From positions 6,793,001-6,857,000 of the forward strand of contig JAWQUS010000020.1 in the NCBI GenBank assembly GCA_036365455.1: 64,000 nucleotides of DNA, in the 5' to 3' direction. A program made the translations under genes and the position numbers. This DNA is from Macrosoma leucophasiata (taxonomy: Eukaryota > Arthropoda > Insecta > Lepidoptera > Hedylidae). Numbering within the stretch: position 1 is the first letter of the stretch; each line of letters starts with the position of its first letter. The notes under the pieces are model-generated. The model did not search any database and was not told where the DNA came from. It was given only the letters and a program-made list of their open reading frames with translations. Below, piece after piece: positions 33,050 through 45,761 of this stretch.

Positions 33050-33272
33050 TAAAATAAATAAAATTAAATACGATTACACTCACTGCCACACAGTAGGTAT
33101 AAACCTGTGTTTTGGGTGCCGTTGTACACATACAATACATACACAAACACTCAGACCCGAAACAAATATCTGTAGAACATAAAAATATTTGTCCCGGTGC
33201 GGGGATCGAACCCGCGACCCTTCGAATCAAACGGTCATCTCACCCCGCTGGACTAACCGAGTCGTCGCTTGA
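33050..33272 (-). repeat. J repeat, best-preserved copy
   Basis: Minus-strand tRNA-derived SINE. The B box GGGTTCGATCCCC is exact (33201-33213), the A-box region lies near 33240-33265, and the body contains 'acaaatatctgtagaacat' and 'cacatacaatacatac'. Pol III promoter boxes are visible; activity is unknown. Confidence 0.75.
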
Positions 33273-33759
33273 CACTTCGCAGATTGAAGCATACTATTAA
33301 GTAAGTTCTCTACTTCAAAGCATGCTCCGTAATTGGTTATGCTAATCTTTAATAACAGTACAAATAGAGTAGACCCATTTCAAATGTCAAAATGAATAGT
33401 TGATGAGTCTGTACACCTATAGAACAGCACTACCAGGTGTAGGACACGCATTTTATTGGCTTGGTAGAAGTGTAGTCAAGAATAGACCTTTATTATGTTT
33501 GAGTTACAAAGGTACAAACTAATTGTAGATTTGATGCATCTAAATACAATAGATATAGTACGACAAACAGCCTAAGTACTAGAGCACCTTATTTGATTAT
33601 TTATGACAGTACTTGTCAATTGAATATTTAATTTTGGGGTCGGTTGCATCAAAACATTTGTTTATGGTACGTTTTTCATCAAATTTAACAATAACACTGT
33701 AAGAGGGTTGATTAAAATAGTTTTGTGTATGAAAATAATGTCTATGGAATGTTACCTAA

Positions 33760-34028
33760 AACTAACTATAAAACCTCCGACAAGTTTTAAGGACTGCTAT
33801 CTATCGATAGCAACCGGGACCGACGGCTTAACGTGCCGTCTGAAGCACGGAAATGCGCATTTTTTATTTGCCACTAGCGGTCACCCATCACACACCCGAC
33901 CGCGCCCGTATCGTTTAACCACGTACGAACGTTCTGTACGTAGTTTCCATACTGTTCATATTTTTACTGTGGCTTAACCGAATAGATTACTTGCGATCTA
34001 CACGAGTCGCGGGGCCATGCGCGCTTCA
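33760..34028 (+). repeat. H repeat copy 2
   Basis: 'aaggactgctatctatcgat', 'gaccgacggcttaacgtgcc' and the end 'ccatgcgcgcttc' match H. An extra segment around 33925-33965 (contains 'acgtacgaacgttctgtacg') is absent from the other H copies. The 5' part is missing. Confidence 0.65.
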
Positions 34029-34561
34029 TATATAAATATTAGTTATTTCGATATTTGTAAAAAAAATACTTATGCCTTCTATATCAGAAACAGTTGAGCG
34101 CATGAAGAAAGATTCAAATAAAATTTATCCTAAATTTTATGCTCTACAATTATTATAATAAATGTTAATATCCTTGGAACAATGGAAATTGAGAAAATCG
34201 TGAAAACTGTTTTTTTTTTTACCTTTGACCTCGTATAACTTCCTGTACAGACACGAGATTATATGAGACTTTTGAGACAGCTTTTAGAACGTCAAAATAA
34301 AGGTATATACCAATATTTAGCTTATTACCTCTCATTGCGAGGTAAATCGCTAAAATACGAGTAACTGGACTACAGCGTATTTTTGACATTGTTTAAGTTA
34401 AGTTTAGTTTCAAATGGTTCAACTCATTTTCTACTTAACGGATGCTTTAACAACTTTATTAAAACTAAAGTAAGATAATGCAACCCAGCCTTAATTAAGT
34501 TTACTTTCATTTTACTAGGAGAAAACCAAGCACATCTTATTGTATTTACTTCATCTACTTG

Positions 34562-34770
34562 CCACTACATGGTAGTATTCAGCACTATCGTGTTCTGGTC
34601 AAGTTGAAATGTACGGTCCCGTAATTTCTGACATAATTAGGCCTTAGGAGTGGCAACGCATCTACATTAAAATCACTGGTTTCAGATAAATGTTTATAAG
34701 CTACAGTATTACTTAACATAAATCCAATGTAAACTGTATGATTGTTTGCCATTTCATTCCATTAAAAAAA
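34562..34770 (-). repeat. A repeat, diverged copy
   Basis: 'atggtagtattcagcactat', 'gtacggtcccgtaatttc' and the tail 'tgtatgattgtttgccattt' with poly-A are A blocks on the minus strand. Confidence 0.6.
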
Positions 34771-34774
34771 AACT

Positions 34775-35268
34775 TGGTTCTCTTTTCCAGCTTACGATGA
34801 AATAAAATAAATCGCAACCTTATGCAATCTTACACCTTGAACAAAAGGTGATTGTAACAAAAAATAACATAGTTTAACACTCCAATATAATAATTTGCAG
34901 ATGATATTTCGTCGCTCGATATTTTTCTAGTATTACAGCACTACGCCCACGCTACCATTGTGTTCAAATCAATTACTATTTTATCGAAACGACCATCGAT
35001 AACGAATTCCGTTCTTATTTCTTAACCTGTAAGGGTCAAGTTTGTCTAATTTAAACGATTATAGCGTTCAATGAGGATACTTTCATCTTTCTCGGTGAAT
35101 CTCTGAACGAATTTTCAATTTTAGTGACTCATGATTGTAGGTTGTTATTTAGAGGTACTTAGCGCCTATAAATTAATCGCTTCTTGCTTTAATTGAGTAC
35201 TTACTGTCTGCGATATTGTTTCATGTTTTAGGACTAATTAAGTTCTTTAATTACGTTTAAACTATCGT
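34775..35268. other. unannotated stretch
   Basis: No recognised gene or repeat. Confidence 0.3.
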
Positions 35269-35271
35269 ATA

Positions 35272-35503
35272 AATATTATAAATGCGAAAGTTTGTATGTT
35301 TGTTTGTTTGTTACTCCTTCACGCAAAAACTGCTGAACTGATTTTCATGAACTTTGGCACATACATAGAGGGTTACTTAGATTAACAATAGTTTTTATCC
35401 CGAAAATATGTTCCTGTGGGATGCCATGGGATGATTTGATGAGTTTCCGCAGGTTATGCGAAAAGCGACCTACAAGCGGGCGGAGCCGCGGGCAACAGCT
35501 AGT
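35272..35503 (-). repeat. I-type repeat, second subfamily
   Basis: Ends with 'gcgggcaacagctagt' on the right and has a GTTT microsatellite on the left, matching the I layout, but the interior ('ctgatttttcatgaactttgg' type) is a different subfamily. Confidence 0.5.
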
Positions 35504-35667
35504 CAATTCATATTTTTGCTTTTAGTGCCGAGTTCGATACCTGAATCGAAGAGTAAGGTAGGTAGGTGTTAAGTATTTTTTTATTCAAAAATTGTAGCAC
35601 TTTCACGGTTTGGTAATATGACCGGTGATTGCCATTACACTGGTAATCACCTATTACACGTCTTATA

Positions 35668-35962
35668 AACGTAACTGGTGGTAGAGCTTCAGTGACGGAG
35701 CTCGCGGGCGTAGGCACCACCGCATTACCTAATATACTTGCCGCTAAATGGTAGTGTTCAGCACTATCGTGTTCCGGTCAGGTGGTAATGTACGGCTCTG
35801 TAATTTCCGGCACAGAGGCATAACACCTTAGGCCTCAGGAGTGGTAACGCATCTGCATTTTGACCTTGGTCTTCATGTGGGTGTCTATAGGCTGCAGTCA
35901 TCACTTAACATCAATGTGAACTGCATGCTTGTTTGCCACGCCCATTACATTAAAAAAAAAAT
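35668..35962 (-). repeat. A repeat, full-length young copy
   Basis: 'actggtggtagagcttcag' head through to poly-A. The head hairpin is intact apart from one base. Confidence 0.8.
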
Positions 35963-35964
35963 AA

Positions 35965-36580
35965 TAAAAAAAACTGGTGAATCGTTACATAGTATTTGTA
36001 TGAATATCAGCTAACTGGCCTCTTGACCATATGAGCGCCTTATACAGATGTAATATGAGCTATATTTGATTGATTTTCAACTAACGTTTAGTTCCCTGAC
36101 TGTACCTATAAACCCCTGTCCACCCTTAGAGGATACAGACATACAATAAAGTTTATAATATACTTATTAATATAACATAATACACAGCAGTGTTTTGATC
36201 GTGAATGCGTGGCAAACAGAGTCAAAGTGCCTTGATCAGATAAATTTTCAAAATAAAAGTGCGTTAAGGAAAACTGTCAAAAAATATGTACATAAAAAAA
36301 ACGCTTATCGCGAAAAAATTCGGCGAAATAAATGAAGGTTATACGATGACAAATGATCAACTCGAGACAAAACAGCTTATCTGCGGCTAATTTACTCAAA
36401 ACGATGCTGACGCTACAACCGTCCTACCTTAGTACAGTCATATACGGAAGTCTTATGTTAAAGTTTCACTATTATTATTCACTTTAATTATCATTAAAGT
36501 ATCGAAAATCTAAATAAACTTATCTATTCAATATACTTCCTATCTTAAAGTAAATAAATAAATCATCATCGATATCATCA
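35965..36580. other. unannotated stretch
   Basis: No recognised feature. Confidence 0.3.
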
Positions 36581-37615
36581 TCGTCATCATTTCAGCCAAA
36601 AGACGTCCACTGCTGGACAAAGGGCCAAAGAATGCCACAACGAACGGTCCTGGGCCACCTTCATCCAACGATTGCTCGCGACCTTCACCAGGTCGTCGGT
36701 CCACCTCGTGGGGGGCCTTCCTACGCTTCGTCTTCCGGTACGCGGTCGCCACTCCAGAACTCTTCTGCCCCAACGGCCGTCAGTTCTGCGAGCTATGTGC
36801 CCTGCCCACTGCCACTTGAGTTTCACTATTCGGTGGGCTATGTCGGTTACTTTGGTCCTCATGCGGATCTCCTCATTTCTGATTCGATCTCGCAGAGTTT
36901 ACTCCGAGCATAGCCCTCTCCATTGCTCTTTGAGTGACCTTAGGCCTTCTTATGAGGCCCATAGTGAGCGACCACGTTTCTGTTCCGTATGTCATCACTG
37001 GCAACACACACTGGTCAAAGACCTTCTTCTTCAGACACTGCGGTAAATTGGACGAGAAGATATAACGCAGCTTCCCGAACGCTGCCCATCCGAGTTGGAT
37101 TCGGCGATTGACCTCTTTCTCGAAGTTGGACCTACCTAACTGGACCGTTTGTCCCAGGTATACGTAATCGTCAACAACTTCGAGTGTAGTACCCTCGACC
37201 ATAACAGGAGTGGGCGTAACAAGGACATTCGACATAATTTTCGTCTAGTCCATGTTCATTTTAAGGCCCACTCGTTGGGCCCTACTGAGGCCATCGAGCA
37301 TTGTGCCAAGGTCTTCCAGGATCTCAGCCATGACTACGATATCATCTGCAAATCGGAGGTGGGAGATGTACTCGCCGTTAATGTTGATACCGAGTCCGTT
37401 CCAGTCCAGAAGCTTGAAGACATCTTCCAATGCAGCGGTGAACAGTTTCGGAGATATGACATCTCCCTGTCTCACACCTCGCTGTAGTTGGATAGGTTTC
37501 GAGTTCTGGTCCTGAAGGCGAACCGACATAGTGGCGTTTTCGTACAAGCTCCTTAGCACCTCGATGTATCGGTAGTCGACTTGGCACCTCTGGAGTGACA
37601 CGGAGTTGAAACGGA
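36540..37615 (-). pseudogene. RTE-type non-LTR retrotransposon: RT and C-terminus, degenerate
   Basis: On the minus strand 37601-37245 encodes reverse transcriptase core motifs: GVRQGDVISPKLF and the catalytic FADDIVV. An in-frame stop at 37245-37247 separates it from 37235-36873, which continues in the same frame (VDDYVYLGQ, LRYIFSSNLP, VLPVMTYGTETW). A frameshift lies between about 36913 and 36873. The last part (HRIVKLKWQWAGHIARRTDG, VGRPPTRWTDD) is the typical RTE C-terminus. The endonuclease half is absent (5' truncation near 37615). The 3' end runs into an ATGATG-rich tract at 36565-36595, usual for RTE. It cannot be functional. Confidence 0.8.
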
Positions 37616-37619
37616 TATG

Positions 37620-38788
37620 TACAATAATTTAAAAAAAAATGCTAGCTTATTTTCGAAACGGTTTAATATTTAGCAAAACACGAATAGTGCAATTTGTGAG
37701 TACATTTAAAAGTCTTTTTTTTTTCATAATGGAATGGATTGATAAGTATTTGCCTTGTCTGGTTGATCTTGTCCTAAACGAACAAAATTATCCTTTTATA
37801 CAATTTACCAATATCATTTTGTTTCATCTCATAGTGCAAGCGTAAAAAAGTAAAACAAAAAAGCGATTGCAGAGCAAGAAGTTCTGCAATCGCTTTTAAT
37901 ATACATTTGAACTCTTTTTTAAGATTACGAAATCTAACATTCTCTCACATCACACGCATAGATAAAAAAAAATAATAATGAGATTCTACAAAAGAGAGAA
38001 ATGAAAAAAAAAATATTTCACCTGTGCCCTGAATTTTGTATAAATCTTAATATTAAATTGATTTCAAATACTAATGTATATGTCTGGCATACCAATTTGA
38101 TCATATTAATCTTAAATTTTCTAAACATATCCGATCCAAGTTGATTAACAGCATAATATTAATTAAATAAAAGTCAAACATGAAAAAAGCATGTAACACG
38201 TTAAGCTTACAGATGACCATCAACGACCATCGACGACCCCGCGGTCACTTATACACGACCATGGGAACTAACTGATAACACATCGCACGTACCTGGTTAG
38301 AATAAATACATTTTTGCTAATTTAACTTTTTCGCTACTTATGAACTTGTAGCTGAATGTTCCAGGATACGGAGTAACGAAAGAGATATATTTTTAGAGGA
38401 AACTTGATTTCTGAAGGGTTAGTCAGAAGTATCGTATTGACATTAATTACACCCACAGTTCATCATTTTCTTTTGCTTTTTTTTTAGTCTCATTGTATGG
38501 AATTTATTGATATTCGTCGTTGGTCAATCTCCGGGATACTTAGTAGCGAGAGGCATAAAGTTCTCCTCCCATTACATCCTAAAATAATCAATATCCTCGC
38601 GCTCGCCCTAATAAACTAAATCCGCTATTGGATATAGGTATGTAGCTTAGGTACTATAGATACATTGATGCTAGATTTTTTTTTATATAAAATTTTTTTT
38701 TTTTATCATTCCAAAGTATTCCTGCGCAATCGATAGACAATAGTGAATTTTCGTGACAGTCGCGCACAGAAACTTTATGTAATTTTCA
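37620..38788. other. unannotated AT-rich stretch
   Basis: A perfect 14-bp hairpin (AAAAGCGATTGCAG, 37859-37872 with 37884-37897) is the only structure noted. No gene. Confidence 0.35.
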
Positions 38789-38793
38789 TAATA

Positions 38794-40063
38794 GGTTGGG
38801 GAAAAAGTCTTTTCGCATTATAGTATGTATGAACTTGTAATAAAATCTCTTTGGCTGTAGTATTTTTATCTGGCTGGTTTTGGTATCATTGAAAGTTAAA
38901 ATTTTAAAGAACATAATTCCAAATTCAAATTAGGGAAATGTGTGATTTTCATTTGGTTTTCGTACTGTCAAGATGAGTGAATCTAATGAAGAAATTCGAT
39001 ACATTTTAAAATTTTGCTACAAAAAAGGTAAAAATGCAACGGAAGCCGCGAAAAATATTTGCGATGTTTATGGACCTAGTGCAGTGTCTGTGAGAGTAGC
39101 ACAGATTTGGTTTAAGCGTTTTCAATCCGGAAATTTTGATGTCAAAGATGCACCTCGCTCTGGTCGCCCTATTACGGATAAAATGGATGCCATTTTTGAA
39201 AAAGTGGAGCAAGATCGACATATCAGTAGTTACGACGTAGCTGAAGAACTGAGAATTGATCACAAATCAGTTTTGGCGCATTTGAAAAAAGCTGGGTACA
39301 AAAAAAGCTCGATATTTGGGTACCTCACGAGCTCACTGAAAGAAACCTAATGAACCGTGTACTCATTTGTGATTCTTTATTACGACGTCATGAAACCGAA
39401 TCATTTTTGAAGAAGCTGATAACTGGTGATGAAAAGTGGTCACGTACAACAAGAACGTGCGAAAAAGGTCGTGGTCAAAGGCCGGTCAGGCTTCACAGAC
39501 TGTGGCGAAACCCGGGTTAACTCGCAATAAGGTGATGTTGTGTGTGTGGTGGGATTGGAAGGGCATTATTCATTATGAGCTATTACCACCAGGCAGGACT
39601 ATCGATTCTGAACTCTACTGCGAACAACTGATGAGATTAAAGCAAGAAGTTGAGAGAAAGCGGCCGGAATTGATCAACAGAAGGGGTGTGGTGTTTCATC
39701 ATGATAACGCTAGACCACACACAACTATAGCCACTCAGCAAAAATTAAGAGAGTTTGGCTGGGAGGTGTATATCCGCCGTATAGTCCTGACCTTGCACCT
39801 TCAGATTTCCACCTGTTTCGGTTTCTTCAGAATTCTTTATGCAATGTTAGGTTAACATCACGAGAGGACTGCCAAATCCACTTGTCGCGGTATTTTGATG
39901 AGAAGTCCCAAAATTTTTATAGCAATGGGATCATGTCCCTACCTACAAGATGGCAAAATGTTATCGAACAAAATGGTACATAACTTTAGTTAAATTTAAA
40001 TAAACTATATTAAAAAATGTTTTGAATTATCTTAAAAAATGCGAAGAAACTTTTTCTCCAACC
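38794..40063 (+). mobile_element. mariner element, near full length (1270 bp), inactive
   Basis: The 5' end GGTTGGGGAAAAAGTC follows TA (38792-38793) and the 3' end is its inverted copy (TTTTTCTCCAACC), followed by TG where TA is expected. The transposase starts at 38973 (MSESNEEIRYILKF) with an N-terminal helix-turn-helix region (KNATEAAKNI, DAPRSGRP). Catalytic residues are visible: Asp in TGDEKW, Asp in HHDNARPH, and the region of the third Asp. At least three frameshifts break it: in the A run near 39300, near 39435, and near 39770. The natural stop would be TAA at 39981. It supplies the reference for the two shorter copies at 12063 and 20880. Confidence 0.92.
38973..39350 (+). pseudogene. 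mariner transposase, N-terminal part
   Basis: 126 codons from ATG, covering the DNA-binding domain. The frame leaves the transposase sequence at the A run (AGYKKS...), about 17 codons before its stop. Further parts follow in other frames (39353-39430; 39436-39770; 39770-39980). Confidence 0.85.
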
Positions 40064-40069
40064 TGAAAC

Positions 40070-40485
40070 AATAATATACATTTAACAAAAAATACGAATC
40101 CTCAGTTTCCTCACACGTTAACTTATAGGGATCTTACAAATTATCATTACTAGCGGTACATGGTGTGTACAATCGCGCACAGATCTTTGACGACGTGTGC
40201 GCAAGCGAGAGAGCGATAGCATCGGTTCTCATGGCCGGGCCGGGACAATACGCGACGTGCACTTCCGAAAGCCTTCTGCCTGTTTAGGGATGACTTATAA
40301 AATATTTATTCCTTAAAAAAAACTTCGTTGAAAAATTCGGCAACAAAATATTCGGGGGGTGCCTATATAGGCTGAAATGTTAGGTTAGTATAATAAATAA
40401 AAGTATAATAAATAATATTACCAAGACCAATTGATTTTGCTACGGGAAAACAACCACAAAAATTTCATCCTGTATATATTTTGTC
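40070..40485. other. unannotated stretch
   Basis: A GC-richer patch at 40190-40270 carries no identified motif. Confidence 0.3.
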
Positions 40486-40489
40486 TTTT

Positions 40490-40630
40490 ATCGAAGGAGA
40501 GAAAAAAGCATGAAGTTCACGTGGATGATAAGTTAATACTGCAGGCTACAGACATCTTTATAAAAATCATTGAAAAATGTGGAGAAGTTGCCACAAATGA
40601 GGCCTAAGTCTTCATAACTCTGTAACAGAA
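40490..40630 (+). repeat. A repeat, old tail copy
   Basis: 'agcatgaagttcacgtggat', 'ataagttaatactgcaggct' and 'gaggcctaag' are A blocks of the older type. Confidence 0.5.
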
Positions 40631-40639
40631 ACAGGCTGT

Positions 40640-41100
40640 ATTTGGGTGCAGAAGACAGGTTAACTTACAAAGTTGTACCTGCCCCTCAAGTCCCGAAACT
40701 TGTGTTTTGACACTTGAATCCTTCAAGACACCATTCTGCCAGCCAGGATGCAGCGAATGACTAGATCCTATCGTTCGATGTCTTTGTAATAATAAAAGAC
40801 GGTCCACTGATTGGAGTAATAACTGATATCCTTTCCTGAACCAAATATTTCATGACGACAAATCTATTATTGATAACTATCCTTGTAAAATACCCTAGTT
40901 TTTTGAGGGAGAACAAATTTAGGACTATCCGTGAGAAGCCTTCTTTGTCTGGAAAAAATCGATAATTGATTACAAGCCGTGAAAATTCCTCGTGTTTCCC
41001 GATTTATAAGCTGTAAATAAATATAGAATTAAGCCCTGCAGGTGTATGGTCGATATATGAAGTAAACCAGACAGCAAACCGGGGGGCCGACCGCCTAACT
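40640..41100. other. unannotated stretch
   Basis: Nothing recognised. Confidence 0.3.
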
Positions 41101-41107
41101 CAAATGC

Positions 41108-41237
41108 TTTCGTTTAGCTTTCGATTATGATATCATCTTGTCAGTTTCATCCGCAGGTATACATATATAATGTATACTTCGTACTTAGAAGCAAAATAGG
41201 TGGTACGAAACTGACAAGATAACGTCATAAACGAAAT
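41108..41237. mobile_element. small foldback element
   Basis: Inverted arms 41108-41149 and 41206-41237 share CTTGTCAGTTTC/GAAACTGACAAG exactly and TTTCGTTTA/TAAACGAAA at the outside. About 56 bp separate them. No TSD certain. MITE by inference. Confidence 0.5.
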
Positions 41238-41629
41238 CATTAGAATGCATGAATTGACCTAGGGCTACTCCTTTGAGGAATACAGACGCGAAGTCCCTTT
41301 CTTTTTGTTTAAAAAGCTTTTAACCATTTTAAGAAAACCCTAGTGGCAACCCTATCCGTTCGTGATAACGCCGGACTAGTTAGAAATATATACTTGTGAA
41401 TTACAGATGACCTTACTGATAGTCCTTTCAATATGAACTCTTTATACCTGCTGTAAACGGCAAAGGGTAGTGATTTTACGCTAGCTTTGTTTCATTTGTT
41501 GTGTTCGGAAGGTATTCAGGGTTCGTTGACTTGGCACGATCGACTTGGTTTCAAATGGTGAAAATTTACCAATTTTCAATAGTTTTAAGTATTACCACAC
41601 ACGATCAAGTTAACATTTATTAGTTACTA

Positions 41630-41772
41630 GCTGATCCGGCAAACTTTGTATTGCCTCAGAATGAAATAATGTGTCAAAAATTTAGATACGGACTATTTGT
41701 ATCGGTCTAGCCGTTCTCGAATTTTAGAGAGAGTGAATGAACAGCCATTGATTTTTATATATATAGACAAAA
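41630..41772 (+). repeat. I-type repeat, short copy
   Basis: 'actagctgatccggcaaac' at the start and 'gatttttatatatatagac' at the end, with 'ggtctagccgttctcga' inside; a short, distinct variant of the I layout. Confidence 0.45.
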
Positions 41773-41774
41773 TT

Positions 41775-42465
41775 TATAAAAAAATATGTTTTTTTTTTCA
41801 TAAATATTTAGACGCCATGGTGAATATAGGTATATTCTTTAGTAGACACTGTAAATTTTATAGGTGAAATATGGCAAAATTCTGACCCAGGTCAGGGTTC
41901 AGGCCTGGGTCAGTATTATTTCATTAAATAGGTAAGAAAGTGTTATCAGATCTGGGTGTTATACTTTATATTTTAATGTTTATTTAAACTTTCTTATACA
42001 TTGAGCGTACATGAGGTGGACTTATTGCTAGGAAGCAATCTGTATAATACAAGAAGGACAGAAAGATATTCAAATAATTATATTACTAACTACGTGCAAT
42101 TAAAGTCGTTATACACATTCAATCAAGATTTTTATTCTATAGAAAAATATAGTAGGTATATAACTCATACATCATTAACTCGTTAAGCTACGTTGCGGTG
42201 ACAGACAGACTTTCACGCTGTCAGCCCACGTCGGGCTGCACGTGACAGCGTTCAGTGCATTTGCAGTTATGGCACAGTTACACTTGGTCGTCAAAATGTT
42301 GTGACCTTATTTTGTAAAGTACACTTTAATCTTCTTCATAATCTTTTTTATCTGCCTTGTAGCGAAAAAGTGTTAATGATGAGATTGGCGGACTCATTAT
42401 TTCTGCATCAAGACTAAATTTTGAGTTCAGTCTAATTTTCAATATTTATTTTGAGCTGGCTAGTT
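41775..42465. other. unannotated stretch
   Basis: Contains a local direct/inverted motif 'gacccaggtcagggttcagg' then 'cctgggtcag' at 41884-41915. No gene. Confidence 0.3.
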
Positions 42466-42467
42466 CT

Positions 42468-42618
42468 AGTGATGGAGCTCACTAGCGCAGGCAACACCGC
42501 ATTTCCTAATCTAATCTAGTTACGGCTAAATTGTAGTGTTCAGCACTGACATGTTCCATTCAGGTGGTAAGGTACAGCCGTGTAATTTTAGGCACAGAGG
42601 CATAACACCTTATACCCT
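42468..42618 (-). repeat. A repeat, head half
   Basis: Head and middle blocks of A ('ggcaacaccgcatttcctaa', 'gttcagcactgacatgttcc', 'cacagaggcataacacctta') without the tail. Confidence 0.55.
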
Positions 42619-42619
42619 G

Positions 42620-44390
42620 ATAAAATTCGATTCGTAAAGGTTTACCCAAAATGGCGGCCGTTATGGATAAAACTAGGTACGTAATTTCTACGAAGCTTCA
42701 TAAAACAACAAATTATACTTCTATATATTATGTCCTTTATATTTCATATTTAATGGCTTTTGCCAATATTATGAAAGGCCTTTATAAAAATAAAGCAACT
42801 ATTACTTTATTCAGTAATTACACCTTTCAAAATTGTGAAATTATAGAGGTCGCGGCCAGACTCTTTCTTGGCTGATCAATAACTCAGCACCATAATTTTC
42901 TTTCTATCTTATTGTATTTTACAAATCATAGTGTACAATAAATTAACTACGTCTGCTATGTAGTTACTGTCATTTATATGTATTTATTAATTTGATGAAG
43001 TCATTGGACAACCAAATGTGTGTGAACCGTTTTCTGTCAGATCAGCTAAATAATCACATTGCGATTTCTTAAACTTGATACAACGCCAACGTTTGTGAGT
43101 GATATTACCATCGTCTGATTGAAGTTATGTATTAGTTTCCTTTTAAATTGTCATATGGAAAAACAAAAAGCTAATAAATGTAGAAAATTATAGAAAGATT
43201 GTGCATAGATGTCAAGTTAGTAGATATATTTGACGGCGCTTAAAGCGCTGTCAGCAGTATAGAGGTTTTATATTGAGTGACGTTTGGGGATCACTCAGGC
43301 GGAGTGTCGTGTCGATGGTAGCGAGGCAACCAGCTTGTTTACAGACTGTTGGAAACAAGGGGAGTCAGCGCACCATGTCTGCGACAAATCGCCATTTATC
43401 AGATTAATCCAGACCAACAGTTATAATTAAAGTGTGGCTTTAATGTTAATTTAGTGTTAGACGGCTAATGGTTGAAGTATTCTAGGGGACAAATGTGATC
43501 AATGGAAAATAAATTACAACTCGTGAAAGTTACTAATTCGTTTATCTGATTTCCCACTCATACGTACGCCCATAAAGAGACAGGTAATTCTGATGAAGAC
43601 CCTCTTGCGTCTTTATATTTATCGCAATTTGACTTGACGCGTTCTTCTCACGACACTTGTTTACGCCGATCTCCTTGTTTATCCGCCCGCCGGCGGGCTT
43701 TTACCGCTTGACACTTTAGAGTAAAGGAGATGTTGCGAGCTCGGCTCTGGTTCGTACACAACCTCAAAAAATGGGTAAATTAAAGAAGAATCCGAAAAAA
43801 ATACAATTAATTTATTCAAGAATATATTTTAGAGTTACAACCACATTTAATTCAAACGATGTTATCATTTTCAACTATGTTAAACATGGCGGCGATACAG
43901 CCGACACTTGGGATCAATCGATTTCGATAGTATTTAGAAAATATTACTTTTTTTCTCCAAGTACTATATCATCAAAATACAATTTAAAAAATGAAAATGT
44001 CAAAATGACGTCGCCCGCCATATTCGCCATGTTGGTTTTGAGTTGCAATTCTAACTGCGAATAATGTTTTGTAACTGTAAAGAAAGCTAAATAAGTGAAA
44101 ATATGCAGTAAAAAACGTTTTCATATTGTTTTGCCTGTTTAATGATATTGTGTACAATACATGACCGGAGGTCCATACATTTTTGCAACATCTCCTTTGT
44201 GAGAAACTGAAAGAATCAGTTAGTGAAATTCCTGGTAGCTCTACCGTGGCTCGTAAATGGCTAAAACTCAAAAAATATCGATTCTGAACAGGGACATCTT
44301 AAAATAAATATATCTTGTGGATAGTGCGTGAATGGTGCCTTTGATATCGTTTGTGAAAAAAATCATAAATTGAACTCACGGCTGTATCAC
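42620..44390. other. unannotated stretch
   Basis: ORFs of 74 (42651-42875) and 97 codons (43771-44064) lack known domains. A 14-bp perfect GC palindrome lies at 43685-43698. Confidence 0.35.
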
Positions 44391-44394
44391 CCGA

Positions 44395-44512
44395 GAAAGT
44401 AAGTAGAGGAAAACGCCTGTACCTATTCAAGCATATATGCAAACATCCAAGATTCGCTGCTTACATTTTGGACGATATAACGAGCCTATTGACACCTCCG
44501 TGTAAATTACTT
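44395..44512 (-). repeat. C repeat fragment
   Basis: 'gcatatatgcaaacatcc', 'aagattcgctg' and 'cgagcctattgacac' are minus-strand C blocks, decayed. Confidence 0.4.
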
Positions 44513-44514
44513 TA

Positions 44515-45565
44515 CTGCGAGGATTGCAAACTTAGAAACTTCCAAAATATGGATAAATCCCAAAAGCTCCCAATAAAGGCTTATACACATAATATCTGTT
44601 AGTCCCAACCCAGGAATCTTACCAAAACAGCGTAGCAGTATCTACTAGACTGTTCACTGGACTATTGAGTCCGTCAAAAATCGTTTCACTTTTTCAATCA
44701 ATTATCCAAAGAAAACAAATCTGCCTATAAATCTCACATAATAATCGTTTATCTCAGACCGCGGATACAAATACCTTCACAGAAAAAAAGACAAGGAAAA
44801 ACTATTTTAAAACGCCATTGGTACAGTAGCAGATGTCAACCGCACAAGGATATGTTAGACACGTTGACAAAAAAGAATCAAAACACGTCACACGTAAACA
44901 TGACAAACAACATTGACCCCACGCGATTTGACCCCTGAACCGAACCTCGGTGACCTATTGAGTCTGTTTGGGACGTGTGCTAGCTGGTGACCTTAAATAT
45001 TATACTAACAACATATGTAAGACACATCTCATAATACCAAGCTTGTATACTGGTGATTACATATCCATTTCTGTTAAAGATTTTCTATACTGTGCTCGAT
45101 AGTGTAACGTTATTTGCGTTTCTGAAGAGTTATGGTTCTCGATTGGCCCCTGCCCTGAGATTTGCGTCAGGCCTTAGAACAATTATGCCGTATCTTACCG
45201 TCGCACTATTTTGCCATTCATTATCATTATTTAAGCGCATTCGAGTATCAAGTTGAAGTTTAGGCTTCGTAACTGTACATTAATGATCGTGTTGTTCATA
45301 TGTCTAGTGTTATATTGGGTCTACAATGCTTTAGGTCATTGCAAAATATAGGAGGACTTAAACTTTATGACTAAAAATATTCAAGGCTGTTTAAAAGTTG
45401 AGCAGCTCGAGTTAATGAGCTGGAACGTGTAAGTAGGGTAATTCCTATGTAAGCTAACATTCACATTGATGACAAGTAAGAAAACTATGAACATACCATC
45501 TTTTGGTCAGATGGCAACTGACTTTAGCAACCCACTTCCTGTTGAAGAGTTTGGGTAGATTAAAA
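44515..45565. other. unannotated stretch
   Basis: No recognised gene or repeat. Confidence 0.3.
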
Positions 45566-45569
45566 AAAT

Positions 45570-45750
45570 AAATTAATTACGCTTACACTCACAGCCGCAG
45601 GGGTGCCGTTGTACATACACAAGATATACACAAACACCCAGAATCAAAACAAATAACTGTAGACCATAATTTTTTTGTTTTTGTTGATGGGGATCGAACC
45701 CGTCGTCCCTGTCGACACACACCGCTGGACCAACTGGGTAGTCAAAGATA
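45570..45750 (-). repeat. J repeat copy
   Basis: Minus-strand B box 'ggggatcgaaccc' (45690-45702) and J body ('acaaacacccagaatcaaa'). Confidence 0.6.
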
Positions 45751-45761
45751 AAATTAGATCT

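Noticed and set aside
33181..33272. Functional tRNA with a perfect B box
   Set aside because: It is attached to the J body, which recurs at 27285, 45570 and 19908. SINE, not a tRNA gene.
33640..33705. Further D element copy
   Set aside because: Only a weak partial match ('ggttgcatcaaaacatttgtt'). The second arm could not be found.
36632..37487. Plus-strand ORFs of 87-124 codons
   Set aside because: They are antisense shadows of the RTE reverse transcriptase on the minus strand.
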